Positions 8,734 to 18,816 of a stretch of DNA of 64,000 nucleotides are shown here, piece by piece. A model generated the notes under the pieces. That model was not told where the DNA came from. It saw nothing but the letters and a program-made list of their open reading frames with translations, and did no database searches. Source of the stretch: Clostridium psychrophilum (lineage in GTDB: Bacteria > Bacillota > Clostridia > Clostridiales > Clostridiaceae). Positions within the stretch are counted from its first letter, which is position 1. Each line of letters starts with the position of its first letter. The translations under genes and the position numbers were made by a program. The stretch spans positions 62,001-126,000 of the forward strand of contig NZ_JAHLEC010000002.1 in the NCBI RefSeq assembly GCF_018861705.1, written 5' to 3'.

Positions 8734-9600
8734 TTGAAAAAAATACTTATTACAGGAGCTAATAGTTATATAGGCACATCACTTGAAAAATGGTTAGAAA
8801 AATTCCCTGATGAATACTCGGTAGATACAGTAAATATGAGGGATAATCTATGGAAAGAAAAAGATTTTACAAAGTATGATGTTGTATTTCATGTTGCAGG
8901 CATAGCACACGTTTCATCAGATCCTAAGATGGAAGACATGTATTATAAAGTGAATCGCGATCTTACTATAGAGGCTGCTACTAAAGCCAAAAAAGCAGGA
9001 GTAGCACAGTTTATTTTTATGAGTAGTATAATTGTTTATGGTGATAGTAGTAACATAAACGAAAAAAAGGTTATAGACATAAACACAAAACCTAATCCAA
9101 GTAATTTTTATGGAAACAGTAAGCTTCAGGCAGAAGAAGGAATTAAACTTTTAGAGAGTGATAATTTTAAAATTGTTATTCTTAGACCACCTATGATTTA
9201 TGGAAAGGGATCTAAAGGAAATTATCCAAGACTTGCAAAGCTCGCTCAGAAATTGCCTATGTTTCCTGACATTGATAATAGGAGAAGCATGCTTCATATA
9301 GATAATTTGTGTAATTTTATAAAACTTTTGATATCCAATGAAGAGAGTGGAATGTTTTTCCCACAAAATAGTGAATATGTTAAAACCTCAGAAATGGTGA
9401 AGTTGATTGCAGAGGCTCATGGAAAGAGAGTTAAATTAACTAAAGCATTCAATCCAATATTAAAACTTGTTGGACCAAAGGTAGCTACATATGGTAAGGT
9501 ATTTGGAGATTTAGTTTATGATCAGAGCATGTCCACATATAAAGAAAATTATAGAGTTAGAGATCTTAAACAATCAATAGAAGTAACAGAATCAGTTTAA
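8734..9600 (+). CDS. NAD-dependent nucleotide-sugar epimerase/reductase
   Basis: This extended-SDR protein of 288 residues has the nucleotide-binding ITGANSYIG at the N-terminus, the FHVAGIAHVS segment, and an active-site FYGNSK (YxxxK) about residue 127. It resembles reductases of the WbpV type that reduce a UDP-4-keto-6-deoxy-HexNAc, which would fit the dehydratase at 6164; a 4-epimerase is the alternative. The start is TTG after AGAAGGAGA. The family is certain, the exact reaction is inferred from context. Confidence 0.8.
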   Translation: MKKILITGANSYIGTSLEKWLEKFPDEYSVDTVNMRDNLWKEKDFTKYDVVFHVAGIAHVSSDPKMEDMYYKVNRDLTIEAATKAKKAGVAQFIFMSSIIVYGDSSNINEKKVIDINTKPNPSNFYGNSKLQAEEGIKLLESDNFKIVILRPPMIYGKGSKGNYPRLAKLAQKLPMFPDIDNRRSMLHIDNLCNFIKLLISNEESGMFFPQNSEYVKTSEMVKLIAEAHGKRVKLTKAFNPILKLVGPKVATYGKVFGDLVYDQSMSTYKENYRVRDLKQSIEVTESV

Positions 9601-9645
9601 ATTTATAGGAAAACTTATATAGAAATAAAAGGAGTGGATATTGAG

Positions 9646-10860
9646 TTGAAAAAGCATATTTTAGTTATAGCACAATATTTCTACCCTGAACAATTTCGTA
9701 TAAATGATATTTGCAGCGAATGGGTTAAGCGAGGATATAAAGTAACAGTAATAACTGGAATACCTAATTACCCAAAGGGTAAATATTATAATGGGTATGG
9801 ACTGTTTAAGAAGAGAAAAGAAATGTATAATGGTATTGAAGTAATCAGAATACCACTTGTGCCCAGAGGAAAAAATTCTATAATGCTTGCCTTAAACTAT
9901 TTTTCTTTTGTTGTATCTGGATTTTTTTGGAAAATGATTACTAAAATAAAAGCAGACTATGTATTTATATTTGAAGTATCACCAATGACACAAGCCTTGC
10001 CTGGAGTATGGTATGCAAAAAAAGAAAATATACCATGCTATTTGTATGTTCAGGACCTTTGGCCTGAGAATGTTGAAATAATTACGGGTATAACCAATAA
10101 ACGCATTATAGGTGCTATAGGCAAAATGGTTGATTACATATATAAAGGATGCACAAAGATTTTTACTACATCAAATAGTTTTGTAAAATCAATTAATACT
10201 CGTGGCGTGCCAATAGAAAAAATAGAATACTGGCCACAATATGCAGAAGATTTTTATAAGCATTTAGAAAAAACAAATATTGAAGAAATTCCAAATGATG
10301 ATTTCTTTAACATAACTTTCGCAGGCAATATCGGTAATGCGCAGGGCTTAGATATATTGCCGAAAGCGGCAACAATCATTAAAGAAAATGAACATAGTAA
10401 AAAGATTAGATTTAATATTATTGGTGATGGTAGATATAAAGAATCGTTTATTAAGCTTGTAAATGAAAGTAACCTAAGTGATATGTTTAATTTCATTGAT
10501 AAACAAAGTCCAATTCGAATACCAAATTTTATGGCAGCAAGCGATGCGGCATTTGTATGCTTAACAGGTGGTCCACTGTTTTCAATGACAATCCCTGCAA
10601 AACTTCAATCATACATGGCTTGTGGTTTGCCTATTATTGCTTCAGCTAATGGTGAGACAGATAAAATAATTAAAGAATCAGATTCAGGCCTTTGTAGCCC
10701 AGCAGGTGATGAAAAGATACTTGCTGATATGATAATTGAATTATCTAATGAGTCACCAGAGAGATTAACTGAGCTTGGAATAAACGCAAGAAGTTATTAT
10801 GATGATAATTTTAATAAGCAAGAATTGTTAAACAAAATTGATAAATACTTTGAAAGATGA
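9646..10860 (+). CDS. Glycosyltransferase family 4, WbuB-like
   Basis: This cytoplasmic GT-B enzyme of 404 residues starts HILVIAQYFYPEQFRINDIC, the pattern of WbuB-type transferases that use UDP-L-FucNAc. The C-terminal donor domain contains FAGNIGNAQG and a nucleotide-binding stretch with CGLPIIASANGETDKIIKES. The three genes for UDP-L-FucNAc synthesis follow directly, supporting FucNAc transfer (inference). I choose TTG 9646; an upstream in-frame GTG at 9634 falls inside the ribosome binding site AAAGGAGTGG. Confidence 0.85.
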   Translation: MKKHILVIAQYFYPEQFRINDICSEWVKRGYKVTVITGIPNYPKGKYYNGYGLFKKRKEMYNGIEVIRIPLVPRGKNSIMLALNYFSFVVSGFFWKMITKIKADYVFIFEVSPMTQALPGVWYAKKENIPCYLYVQDLWPENVEIITGITNKRIIGAIGKMVDYIYKGCTKIFTTSNSFVKSINTRGVPIEKIEYWPQYAEDFYKHLEKTNIEEIPNDDFFNITFAGNIGNAQGLDILPKAATIIKENEHSKKIRFNIIGDGRYKESFIKLVNESNLSDMFNFIDKQSPIRIPNFMAASDAAFVCLTGGPLFSMTIPAKLQSYMACGLPIIASANGETDKIIKESDSGLCSPAGDEKILADMIIELSNESPERLTELGINARSYYDDNFNKQELLNKIDKYFER

Positions 10861-11003
10861 CATTGATGAGCATTTTGATATATAATAACTTGATGACAAA
10901 TACATAATAACATGTTAACAACTATATAATATCATGTTAAAAAACCAGAAAAGCAAGTTGGTAAATACAAATAGATAATAATTTAATATCGGAGGAGATA
11001 CAT

Positions 11004-12020
11004 ATGTTTAAAGGTAAAACATTAATGATTACAGGAGGAACAGGTTCTTTTGGAAACGCTGTACTTAGAAGATTTTTAGATACAGATATAGCAGAGATCC
11101 GTATATTCTCAAGAGATGAAAAAAAACAAGATGATATGAGAAAGTTATATAAAAATGATAAAATTAAATTCTATATTGGTGATGTACGTGATATATCTTC
11201 AGTAAAAAATGCTATGCATGGCGTAGATTACATATTCCACGCAGCTGCATTAAAACAGGTTCCATCTTGTGAATTTTTCCCTCTAGAGGCTGTAAAAACT
11301 AATGTATTAGGAGCAGATAATGTACTTACAGCAGCAATTGAATATGGAGTTAAAAAAGTAATATGCCTATCAACAGACAAGGCAGCATATCCAATAAATG
11401 CTATGGGAATTTCAAAAGCTATGATGGAAAAAGTATTTGTAGCTAAATCTAAAACAGTATCACCAGATAAAACACTTATTTGTGGTACTAGATACGGAAA
11501 TGTTATGGCATCACGTGGATCAGTAATTCCACTATTTATAGATCAGATAAAAAATGGCGAAAGTTTAACTGTAACAGACCCTAATATGACTAGATTCCTT
11601 ATGAGTCTTACAGAAGCTGTAGAACTTGTAATATTTGCGTTTAAAAATGGTAAAGCGGGAGACATAATGGTGCAAAAATCCGCATCATCAACAATACGAG
11701 ATTTAGCGCAAGCAGTAAGTGAATTGTTTGGTTCTAAGAAAGAAGTTAAAATAATAGGTACACGTCACGGAGAAAAGGTTTATGAAACACTTCTTACTAA
11801 AGAGGAATATGTAGTTGCAGAGGACATGGGAGGATTTTTCAGGGTTCCAGCAGATAAAAGAGATTTAAACTACGATAAATATTTCAGTGAAGGCAATCCT
11901 AAACTTTCTAAAGAAGAAGAATATAATTCTAAAAATACTAACATTTTAAATGTAGAACAAATTAAAGCTAAATTACTTGAACTTGATTATGTTCAAGAAG
12001 AATTAAAAAATATGAAATAA
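11004..12020 (+). CDS. capE: UDP-GlcNAc 4,6-dehydratase/5-epimerase (CapE/FnlA)
   Basis: The protein (338 residues) catalyses the first step from UDP-GlcNAc to UDP-L-FucNAc, inverting C5 while forming the 4-keto-6-deoxy intermediate. It shows LMITGGTGSFGNAVLRRF, the ADHAALKQVPSCEF-like segment (FHAAALKQVPSCEF) and STDKAAYPINAMG typical of CapE/FnlA. It is followed by CapF and CapG homologues, the same order as in Staphylococcus aureus type 5/8 capsule loci. CGGAGGAGA precedes the ATG. Confidence 0.93.
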   Translation: MFKGKTLMITGGTGSFGNAVLRRFLDTDIAEIRIFSRDEKKQDDMRKLYKNDKIKFYIGDVRDISSVKNAMHGVDYIFHAAALKQVPSCEFFPLEAVKTNVLGADNVLTAAIEYGVKKVICLSTDKAAYPINAMGISKAMMEKVFVAKSKTVSPDKTLICGTRYGNVMASRGSVIPLFIDQIKNGESLTVTDPNMTRFLMSLTEAVELVIFAFKNGKAGDIMVQKSASSTIRDLAQAVSELFGSKKEVKIIGTRHGEKVYETLLTKEEYVVAEDMGGFFRVPADKRDLNYDKYFSEGNPKLSKEEEYNSKNTNILNVEQIKAKLLELDYVQEELKNMK

Positions 12021-12070
12021 ATAAATTTAAAGAATAAAGATAAAAATGGAAAGTAATAAGTTAATATATG

Positions 12071-12107
12071 AATGGAGTTAGTATTACAATGTTATACTAA
12101 CTTCATT
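12071..12107 (+). other. Intra-operon hairpin
   Basis: Arms AATGGAGTTAGTAT (12071-12084) and ATACTAACTTCATT (12094-12107) pair with one G-T wobble around a 9-base loop in the capE-capF gap. No T-run follows, so mRNA processing or stabilisation is more likely than termination. Confidence 0.6.
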
Positions 12108-12198
12108 AAATATTATAAAGGTGTTAATAAATATAAAAGTGAAACAAAAATATTATAAAGAATAACTTTAATAAAATAATTGAAATGTGAGGAAAAAA

Positions 12199-13308
12199 AT
12201 GAAGATACTTGTTACGGGAGCAAAAGGATTCGTAGGAAAAAATCTTATAGCACAACTTCAAAATAAAGGTTATACAGATATATTTCAATATGATATAAAT
12301 TCTGATAAGTCACTTTTAGAAAAGTATACTAAAGAATGTGAGTTTGTTTTTCATCTTGCCGGTGTTAATCGCCCAAAGGATGATAGTGAATTTATGAAAG
12401 GTAATTTTGGATTTACATCAGAGCTACTTGGACTTCTTAAAAAAAATAATAATAAAGCACCTGTACTAATAACATCATCCATACAGGCAAAAAAAGATAA
12501 TCCTTATGGCATTAGTAAAAAGGCAGGAGAAGATTTATTATTTGATTATAATAAAGAAACAGGAGCTAAGGTATTAGTCTATAGATTCGCGAATCTTTTT
12601 GGTAAGTGGAGTAGACCTAATTATAATACTGTAGTAGCAACATTTTGCTATAATATTGCAAATGACTTAGATATACAGATATCAAATCCAGATGTCGAGT
12701 TAGAGCTTTGTTACATAGATGATGTATTAGATGAGTTTTCTCGTGCAATAAAAGGTAGTGAAACTAAAAACGGCAAGTATTGCTGTGTGCCTGTTGTACA
12801 TAATATTAAATTGGGAGATCTTGCAGAGACTATAAGAAGTTTTAAAAAGAGCAGATCCGATTTAAGTATACCAAATATGGGAAATGAACTTACTAAAAAG
12901 CTTTATAGTACTTACTTAAGTTTTTTACCACAAGATAAGTTTTCATATGATTTAAAAATGAACAAAGACAATAGAGGATCGTTTACTGAATTTATTAGAA
13001 CTGTTGCAAGTGGACAAGTTTCCGTAAATGTTTCCAAACCTGGTATTACAAAAGGAAATCATTGGCATCATACTAAAAATGAAAAATTTGTAGTAGTTAG
13101 CGGTGAGGGCCTTATTAGATTTAGAAATATAGGGACAGATAAAATAATTGAATATAAAGTTAGTGGAGAAAAAATGGAAGTAGTAGATATTCCTACAGGT
13201 TACACTCATTCTATCGTAAATATTGGTGAGAACGATTTAGTAACTATAATGTGGGTTAATGAATGCTTTGATCCAGAAAAACCAGACACATTTTATTTGG
13301 AGGTATAA
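12199..13308 (+). CDS. capF: Bifunctional UDP-sugar reductase/cupin CapF (FnlB)
   Basis: CapF reduces and epimerises the CapE product in the UDP-L-FucNAc pathway. The N-terminal SDR domain (KILVTGAKGFVGKNLI; YGISKKAGE) occupies about 245 residues. The C-terminal cupin contains TKGNHWHHTKNEKFVVVSGE with the metal-binding histidines. The length of 369 residues fits the family. ATG 12199 is preferred; the in-frame GTG at 12187 is part of the ribosome binding site. Confidence 0.94.
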   Translation: MKILVTGAKGFVGKNLIAQLQNKGYTDIFQYDINSDKSLLEKYTKECEFVFHLAGVNRPKDDSEFMKGNFGFTSELLGLLKKNNNKAPVLITSSIQAKKDNPYGISKKAGEDLLFDYNKETGAKVLVYRFANLFGKWSRPNYNTVVATFCYNIANDLDIQISNPDVELELCYIDDVLDEFSRAIKGSETKNGKYCCVPVVHNIKLGDLAETIRSFKKSRSDLSIPNMGNELTKKLYSTYLSFLPQDKFSYDLKMNKDNRGSFTEFIRTVASGQVSVNVSKPGITKGNHWHHTKNEKFVVVSGEGLIRFRNIGTDKIIEYKVSGEKMEVVDIPTGYTHSIVNIGENDLVTIMWVNECFDPEKPDTFYLEV

Positions 13309-13312
13309 ATAT

Positions 13313-14437
13313 ATGAAAAAACTTAAGGTAATGACAATACTAGGAACAAGACCTGAGATAATAAGACTATCTGAAGTTATAAAAGCTTGCGACAAGTATT
13401 TTGATAATATTCTTGTACATACAGGACAAAATTGGGATTACACACTTAATGATGTGTTTTTTAAAGAACTAGAACTTAGAGCACCAAATTATTTCTTAGG
13501 AGTTGTAGGAGAAAATCTTGGTGAAACTATGGGAAACATAATATCTGAAAGTTATAAGATGTTAGTTAAGGAAAAACCAGATGCACTTCTTATACTTGGA
13601 GATACAAATAGTTGTTTAAGCGTTATTGCTGCTAAAAGATTAAAAATACCAGTATTCCATATGGAAGCAGGAAATAGATGTTTTGATCAAAATGTACCTG
13701 AGGAAATAAACAGGAAGATAGTAGATGTAACTAGTGATGTCAATATGGCATATACAGAACATGCAAGAAGATATTTGTTATCAGAAGGAATGAGAAAGGA
13801 ATATACTTTTGTTACTGGATCACCACTACCAGAAGTTTTCCACAAATATATAGGTAAAATTGATGAAAGTGACGTACTAACGAAATTAGGGCTTGTTAAG
13901 AACAAGTATATTTTAGTTAGTGCTCATAGAGAAGAAAATATAGATAATGATGAAAACTTTAAAAGCATAACTGATGCTCTAAACACTATAGCTGAGACTT
14001 ATGATATGCCAGTTATCTATTCAACTCATCCAAGAAGCTGGAAAAAGATAGAAGAAAAAGGGATAAAATTTCATAAAAATATAAGACAATTAAAACCATT
14101 TGGTTTTTATGATTATAATAAACTTCAAAAAGATTCTTTCTGTGTATTATCAGATAGTGGATCTCTTGCTGAAGAATCAAATATTATGGAATTTGCAGGA
14201 GTTTCAATAAGAACAAGTACAGAAAGGCCAGAAGCAATAGATAAAGGTTCAATAATACTTGGTGGAATTACAGCAGATAGTATAACTCAAGCTATTGAAA
14301 TAATTACTACTCAAAAATCATTAGGAGAAAAAACTGTTAAAGCTCATGATTATACAGATATTAACGTTGCGATAAAGGTTGTTAATATTATTCAAGGATA
14401 TACAAGTATAATTAACAAGTTTATATGGAGAAAGTAA
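13313..14437 (+). CDS. capG: UDP-N-acetyl sugar 2-epimerase CapG (FnlC)
   Basis: This WecB-family epimerase (374 residues) completes UDP-L-FucNAc synthesis by inverting C2. Visible family motifs are VMTILGTRPEIIRLSEVI, HTGQNWDYTLNDVFF, HMEAGNRCFDQNVPEEINR and ILVSAHREENI. It begins 4 bases after capF ends, with GGAGGTATAA before ATG 13313; an earlier in-frame ATG (13259) would overlap capF by 50 bases and lacks a site. Confidence 0.93.
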   Translation: MKKLKVMTILGTRPEIIRLSEVIKACDKYFDNILVHTGQNWDYTLNDVFFKELELRAPNYFLGVVGENLGETMGNIISESYKMLVKEKPDALLILGDTNSCLSVIAAKRLKIPVFHMEAGNRCFDQNVPEEINRKIVDVTSDVNMAYTEHARRYLLSEGMRKEYTFVTGSPLPEVFHKYIGKIDESDVLTKLGLVKNKYILVSAHREENIDNDENFKSITDALNTIAETYDMPVIYSTHPRSWKKIEEKGIKFHKNIRQLKPFGFYDYNKLQKDSFCVLSDSGSLAEESNIMEFAGVSIRTSTERPEAIDKGSIILGGITADSITQAIEIITTQKSLGEKTVKAHDYTDINVAIKVVNIIQGYTSIINKFIWRK

Positions 14438-15579
14438 TGAATACTCAGGGAAAGAAAATGAAAATTTTAATGATTGGACCATTTCCAGACCCTATAACAG
14501 GTATGTCTGTATCTAATCAAATGCTTTTAGCTGGTTTAAAAGAAAATGGGCATGAAGTTGAATTTATAGATAGCAATGCAGAAAAAACTTTTACAAGCCT
14601 TGCAGCGCAAGGTAAGTTTAGTTTAAAAAAAGTTATGAATAGTATTAGACCTATAATTATTGGTTGTTATAAAATATTATTTGAAAAATTTGATATAGTA
14701 TATGTTACAGCTGCGCAAAGTTATTTGGGGTTTCTAAAGTATACTCCATTTATAAATGTTGCTAAATTCAAAAAAATTAAATGTTTTCTTCATTTTCATG
14801 GTGGATTTGTTCGGATTATGTATGACTCAGTAGATGCAAGAAAACAAGAAAGATTAAGGTCATATTTTAATAAGAGCACGGGGATTATAGTTCTAGGGAA
14901 TTCATTGACTAAAATGTTTGATGGGATATTAGGCAAAAGCAAAGTTTTTGTTTGCGAGAATGGTGTTCAGGACGAATATATGTTAAATGAAGAAGATTTT
15001 AATAAGAAATTAACTAGTAATGAAAATATAGAAGAATTACAGATATTATATCTAAGCAACTTAATGCTTAGTAAAGGTATTTTGGATTTATTAAAAGCTT
15101 GCATAGAACTTAAAAAAGAAAATTATAAATTCCACCTAAACTTAGCTGGTGGGATAGAGCAGGAAATAGTTGATACAGTTAATTTAATGATTAAAGAACT
15201 TGGAGATAGCGTTACTTATCATGGACTTGTTAAGGGTGACAAGAAGGCAACTCTACTTAAAAATAATCATGTGTTCTGCTTGCCAACATATTATCCAAAT
15301 GAAGGTCAACCTATTTCTATATTAGAAGCAATGGGAAATGGACTAGCTATTATTACTACCAATCAAGGTGGAATAATAGATATATTTAAGGATGATGAAA
15401 ATGGAGCTTTATGCATTAAAAAAGATCCGAATTCAATATGTGAAGCTATAAAGAAATGTAATCAAAATTATACTAAATATGCTAAGAAAAATTATTATGA
15501 ATGTTTAGCTAAGTATAATAGAAAAGAGTTTGTATGTAGAATAGAGAACATAATTTTAAAGCAACAAAGGAGAACATAG
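14437..15579 (+). CDS. Glycosyltransferase family 4 (GT-B fold)
   Basis: The 380-residue GT-B enzyme has KILMIGPFPDPITGMSVSNQ at the N-terminus and a donor-binding EGQPISILEAMGNGLAIITT motif containing the conserved E-x7-E pattern. It adds a sugar to the lipid-linked repeat unit; donor and acceptor are unknown. The start overlaps the capG stop (TAATG), suggesting coupled translation; GGAGAAAG lies upstream. A further ATG at 14458 is possible. Confidence 0.88.
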   Translation: MNTQGKKMKILMIGPFPDPITGMSVSNQMLLAGLKENGHEVEFIDSNAEKTFTSLAAQGKFSLKKVMNSIRPIIIGCYKILFEKFDIVYVTAAQSYLGFLKYTPFINVAKFKKIKCFLHFHGGFVRIMYDSVDARKQERLRSYFNKSTGIIVLGNSLTKMFDGILGKSKVFVCENGVQDEYMLNEEDFNKKLTSNENIEELQILYLSNLMLSKGILDLLKACIELKKENYKFHLNLAGGIEQEIVDTVNLMIKELGDSVTYHGLVKGDKKATLLKNNHVFCLPTYYPNEGQPISILEAMGNGLAIITTNQGGIIDIFKDDENGALCIKKDPNSICEAIKKCNQNYTKYAKKNYYECLAKYNRKEFVCRIENIILKQQRRT

Positions 15580-15580
15580 G

Positions 15581-16921
15581 ATGAATTTTAATTTAGCTTT
15601 TCACAAAAAGTTTTGGGTTGTCGAGGTTATCTGTTTATTAATAATTGGTACTGTAGTACTGTTTCCAGTGTCATCTGTAAACATTGCATTATCAGAAATA
15701 ATTGCTATAGTTTTGTTTGTACATATGTTTATTTATCGTGGATTACTTAAACATGAGTATGCTTTTCCCGAATTTTCAAAAAAGGTATTTTGGGCATTGT
15801 TTGCATTTGGTATATATTTCATTATACTTTTTGGAGCACGTTTTATGTTACATCTATCCTTTGCAGCTATAACATGGCCAATAAGATCATTAATACTTGG
15901 TTCAATAGTATTTTTCTTGATGGACGAATATAAACCTAAAATAAATTCTTTATTATGTGGGATACTATTTATTTATACTGCATTAAATTTAATGGAATTA
16001 GTGGATTGTCTTAGATTTTCAGATATTAGAAAACTTAAATTTTTAGACAATATAAATATATATATGTATGTTTGTATCATGTTTATGACCTTTACAGTAT
16101 GGGCAATAAAAGAAAGTAAGGCTAAAAGATTACCTTCATGGATAACGCCTGTAGCATATGTAAATATGGGAATAAGTATGGTTTTTGCATTCCTTTCAGG
16201 AGGACGAATGGGATGGGTAGTTATGGGAGGCGTTCTTGTAGCTTCGTTTCTATTAGTATTCGGACTTAGTTGGTATTCATGGAAGAAAATCATATTATTT
16301 ATGTTAGCATGTGTTTTGGTTACTATACTTTCTGCGTCAGTAAACTTTATGAGATCACGTAGTAATGTATACAGATCATTTTCTCCTATTGTAAGTAGGA
16401 TTCCTGGACTCAAGCAACCACCAGCTGATATTGATGATGGAGATGAAGTCCAAGCAAATGGTGAGGCCAGTGATAAAATTCGTGGGTTATTCTGGGCAAA
16501 GGCATGGACTGCAATAAAAAAAGATCCAATACTTGGAGCTGGTACATTTGCTGTAGCCTATAAGGAAGTAGTTCCAGTAACGCAAAAATCAACTGGAAAA
16601 CAAATACTTGTTGAAAAACCATCACCACGTCCTGCACATAACTTTATTCTTGAAACTTGGATGGGATGGGGACTTGGAGGATTAATATTATACCTAGCAG
16701 CTTTATTTTCAGCTTGCTTTTATATATTAAAGAAATTTGATGATATTCCAATAGCATTGCGTATATGTTGCATTCTTCCTATTGTGGTAGCAGTAGTTGT
16801 AAGCTTGTTACAGTCATTTATACTTTTAAATTTCCAAGCTGCATATATTGTTTGGTTTTGCCTTGGTTTTGCATCAGTGGCAGAGCATTACTATAAGTAT
16901 GGAGAAGTTAGAGATTTTTAA
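15581..16921 (+). CDS. Wzy/O-antigen ligase-family membrane polymerase
   Basis: A polytopic membrane protein of 446 residues with about 11 hydrophobic segments. It carries family signatures SGGRMGWVVMGG and HNFILETWMGWGLGGLILY and a large outer loop (about residues 250-340), features of Wzy polymerases and WaaL-type ligases. In this operon it probably polymerises the FucNAc-containing repeat units. AAAGGAGAA precedes the ATG, one base after the previous stop. Confidence 0.85.
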   Translation: MNFNLAFHKKFWVVEVICLLIIGTVVLFPVSSVNIALSEIIAIVLFVHMFIYRGLLKHEYAFPEFSKKVFWALFAFGIYFIILFGARFMLHLSFAAITWPIRSLILGSIVFFLMDEYKPKINSLLCGILFIYTALNLMELVDCLRFSDIRKLKFLDNINIYMYVCIMFMTFTVWAIKESKAKRLPSWITPVAYVNMGISMVFAFLSGGRMGWVVMGGVLVASFLLVFGLSWYSWKKIILFMLACVLVTILSASVNFMRSRSNVYRSFSPIVSRIPGLKQPPADIDDGDEVQANGEASDKIRGLFWAKAWTAIKKDPILGAGTFAVAYKEVVPVTQKSTGKQILVEKPSPRPAHNFILETWMGWGLGGLILYLAALFSACFYILKKFDDIPIALRICCILPIVVAVVVSLLQSFILLNFQAAYIVWFCLGFASVAEHYYKYGEVRDF

Positions 16922-17015
16922 TTAACGTAAGATTTATAACGTTATAAAAGTATAAAGTGTAGCTACGAAAGTCATAAAAGCATAGTAGCTGGTAATTAAT
17001 AAGGGGAGGATAACT

Positions 17016-18092
17016 TTGAAAAAGAGAATTTTATTGACATCTCAGACTGAAGACAACATAAAAGCATTATATAATTATTATGAAAAAAATTTAAAAGATG
17101 ATAGAACTGATATTGTAGTAGAATACAGCAGTTTTTATAAATATAACAAACTTCTACATACTATTATAAGAGGAAGTCAGATGTTAAAGAATTATTCTGT
17201 TGTTGTTTCAGATTATACAACAAGCGTATTTTGGAAAGCCAAAGATGGTGTTTTCATGAGCCATGGATATGGAACTAAAAGCACTCCAGGGAATAATGAA
17301 CTTAACACTAAAGTAACTATGGATATCTATAAGGGTATTAGAACTAAAATAAAAAATGTTGTAACACTCTCAGAAAGAGATAGCACTTATTTCTTAAGGT
17401 CAGAGGAACTTGATAAATGTGCTCTTCCAAATTATATGCCATTAGGATTACCAAGGAATGACATGTTGTTTGATAAAGAATATATTAGTGCATGTAGAAA
17501 CAAATTTGATTCAAAATATAACACATTAGGTAAAAAGATTTTATTATTTTGTCCAACTTGGAGAGGGTATAAAATAGATAAAGAATTCCCAATTACTGAA
17601 AAGGACTGGATGAAGTTCGATAAGTTTATGGGAGAAAATAACTGGAAAATGATTTATCGCCCTCACTACTTAGAGAGGTTACTTGATGATAAAATATTCG
17701 CTAATATGAAGAACATTGTAACAATAGATTTTAATGAAGAAATGTCTACTCAAAGCGTACTCGCGGTGTCTGATATGGTACTTACAGATTATAGCTCGAT
17801 TTACGTGGATTATTTAGTATTAAATAGACCAATTTGTTTTTTACCATACGATGTAGTTCAGTATGATAAAGAGCGAGGTCTTGCTATAGATTTTAAAAAA
17901 GAAATAGATACTCCTGGGCCTAAACTAAAGGGCATCGATGATTTAATAAATTATGTAAAAGATGTCTCTTTGGAAGATGACAAATTTATGGAAATTAGAA
18001 AAGCTGCACAAAAGAACTTTTATCATTACTTGGATGGAGATAGTTGCAAAAGAGTGTGGAATTTAATATTAAATCTTGCAGATAAAAAATAG
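17016..18092 (+). CDS. CDP-glycerol/CDP-ribitol phosphotransferase, TagB/TagF family
   Basis: This 358-residue protein matches the Glyphos_transf family that transfers polyol phosphate from CDP-glycerol or CDP-ribitol to a wall polymer. Recognisable segments are FMSHGYGTKS, PLGLPRNDMLF, ILLFCPTWRGYK, IYRPHY and the donor-binding LTDYSSIYVDYLVLNRPI. The next two genes make CDP-ribitol, so ribitol phosphate is the likely donor (inference). Start TTG follows GGGGAGGATAA. Confidence 0.88.
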   Translation: MKKRILLTSQTEDNIKALYNYYEKNLKDDRTDIVVEYSSFYKYNKLLHTIIRGSQMLKNYSVVVSDYTTSVFWKAKDGVFMSHGYGTKSTPGNNELNTKVTMDIYKGIRTKIKNVVTLSERDSTYFLRSEELDKCALPNYMPLGLPRNDMLFDKEYISACRNKFDSKYNTLGKKILLFCPTWRGYKIDKEFPITEKDWMKFDKFMGENNWKMIYRPHYLERLLDDKIFANMKNIVTIDFNEEMSTQSVLAVSDMVLTDYSSIYVDYLVLNRPICFLPYDVVQYDKERGLAIDFKKEIDTPGPKLKGIDDLINYVKDVSLEDDKFMEIRKAAQKNFYHYLDGDSCKRVWNLILNLADKK

Positions 18093-18105
18093 GAGGTAGA
18101 TATTA

Positions 18106-18816
18106 ATGAATATAGCTATAATACTTGCTGGTGGAAAAGGTACTAGAATGGGAATGGTTGATCAACCCAAGCAGTTTATTGATATATATGGTAAACCAAT
18201 AGTTGTGCATACAATTGAGGCATTTGATATACATGAGCAAATAGATGCAATAGCAGTGGTTTGCCTTAAAGAATGGCATGAGGACATAAAAATATGGACT
18301 AGAAAGTTCGAACTAAATAAAATAAAATGGATAGTAGACGGTGGAGCAACAAGACAGGAATCAGTTCTAAGTGGCCTAAAAGCAATTGAGAAAGATGTAT
18401 CTCCAGATGACATTGTAGTTATTCATGAGGCTGCAAGACCACTAATTTCTCATAGAATAATATCTGACAATATTGAAGGAGCAAAGGAATACGGCGCTGT
18501 AGATACTGTTATAAAAGCATCTGATACTATAATTAAAAGTTTGGATGACAAAACTATATCATCTATCCCTGTTAGAAAAGAGTTATATATAGGTCAAACT
18601 CCTCAAAGTTTTGTATACTCAACCATATATAATGCGCATAAAAATGTAGCCAATTCAGAACTTCAAGATTCTACTGATGACTGTAGGTTAATATTGAATT
18701 GTGGTCAAAAAGTTCACTTAGTAAATGGAGATAAACTAAACATTAAAATCACTACACTCGAAGATTTACTTCTGCTAAAATCTATAATAAAAATGAGTAA
18801 ATTGGAGACTATATAA
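18106..18816 (+). CDS. tarI: Ribitol-5-phosphate cytidylyltransferase (TarI; IspD family)
   Basis: The 236-residue protein is an IspD-fold cytidylyltransferase (LAGGKGTRMG nucleotide site; VIHEAARPLIS; PVRKELYIGQTPQSF). IspD itself acts on methylerythritol phosphate, but the overlapping TarJ-type dehydrogenase and the preceding polyol-phosphate transferase indicate CTP plus D-ribitol-5-phosphate to CDP-ribitol. AGGAGG precedes the ATG. Confidence 0.88.
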   Translation: MNIAIILAGGKGTRMGMVDQPKQFIDIYGKPIVVHTIEAFDIHEQIDAIAVVCLKEWHEDIKIWTRKFELNKIKWIVDGGATRQESVLSGLKAIEKDVSPDDIVVIHEAARPLISHRIISDNIEGAKEYGAVDTVIKASDTIIKSLDDKTISSIPVRKELYIGQTPQSFVYSTIYNAHKNVANSELQDSTDDCRLILNCGQKVHLVNGDKLNIKITTLEDLLLLKSIIKMSKLETI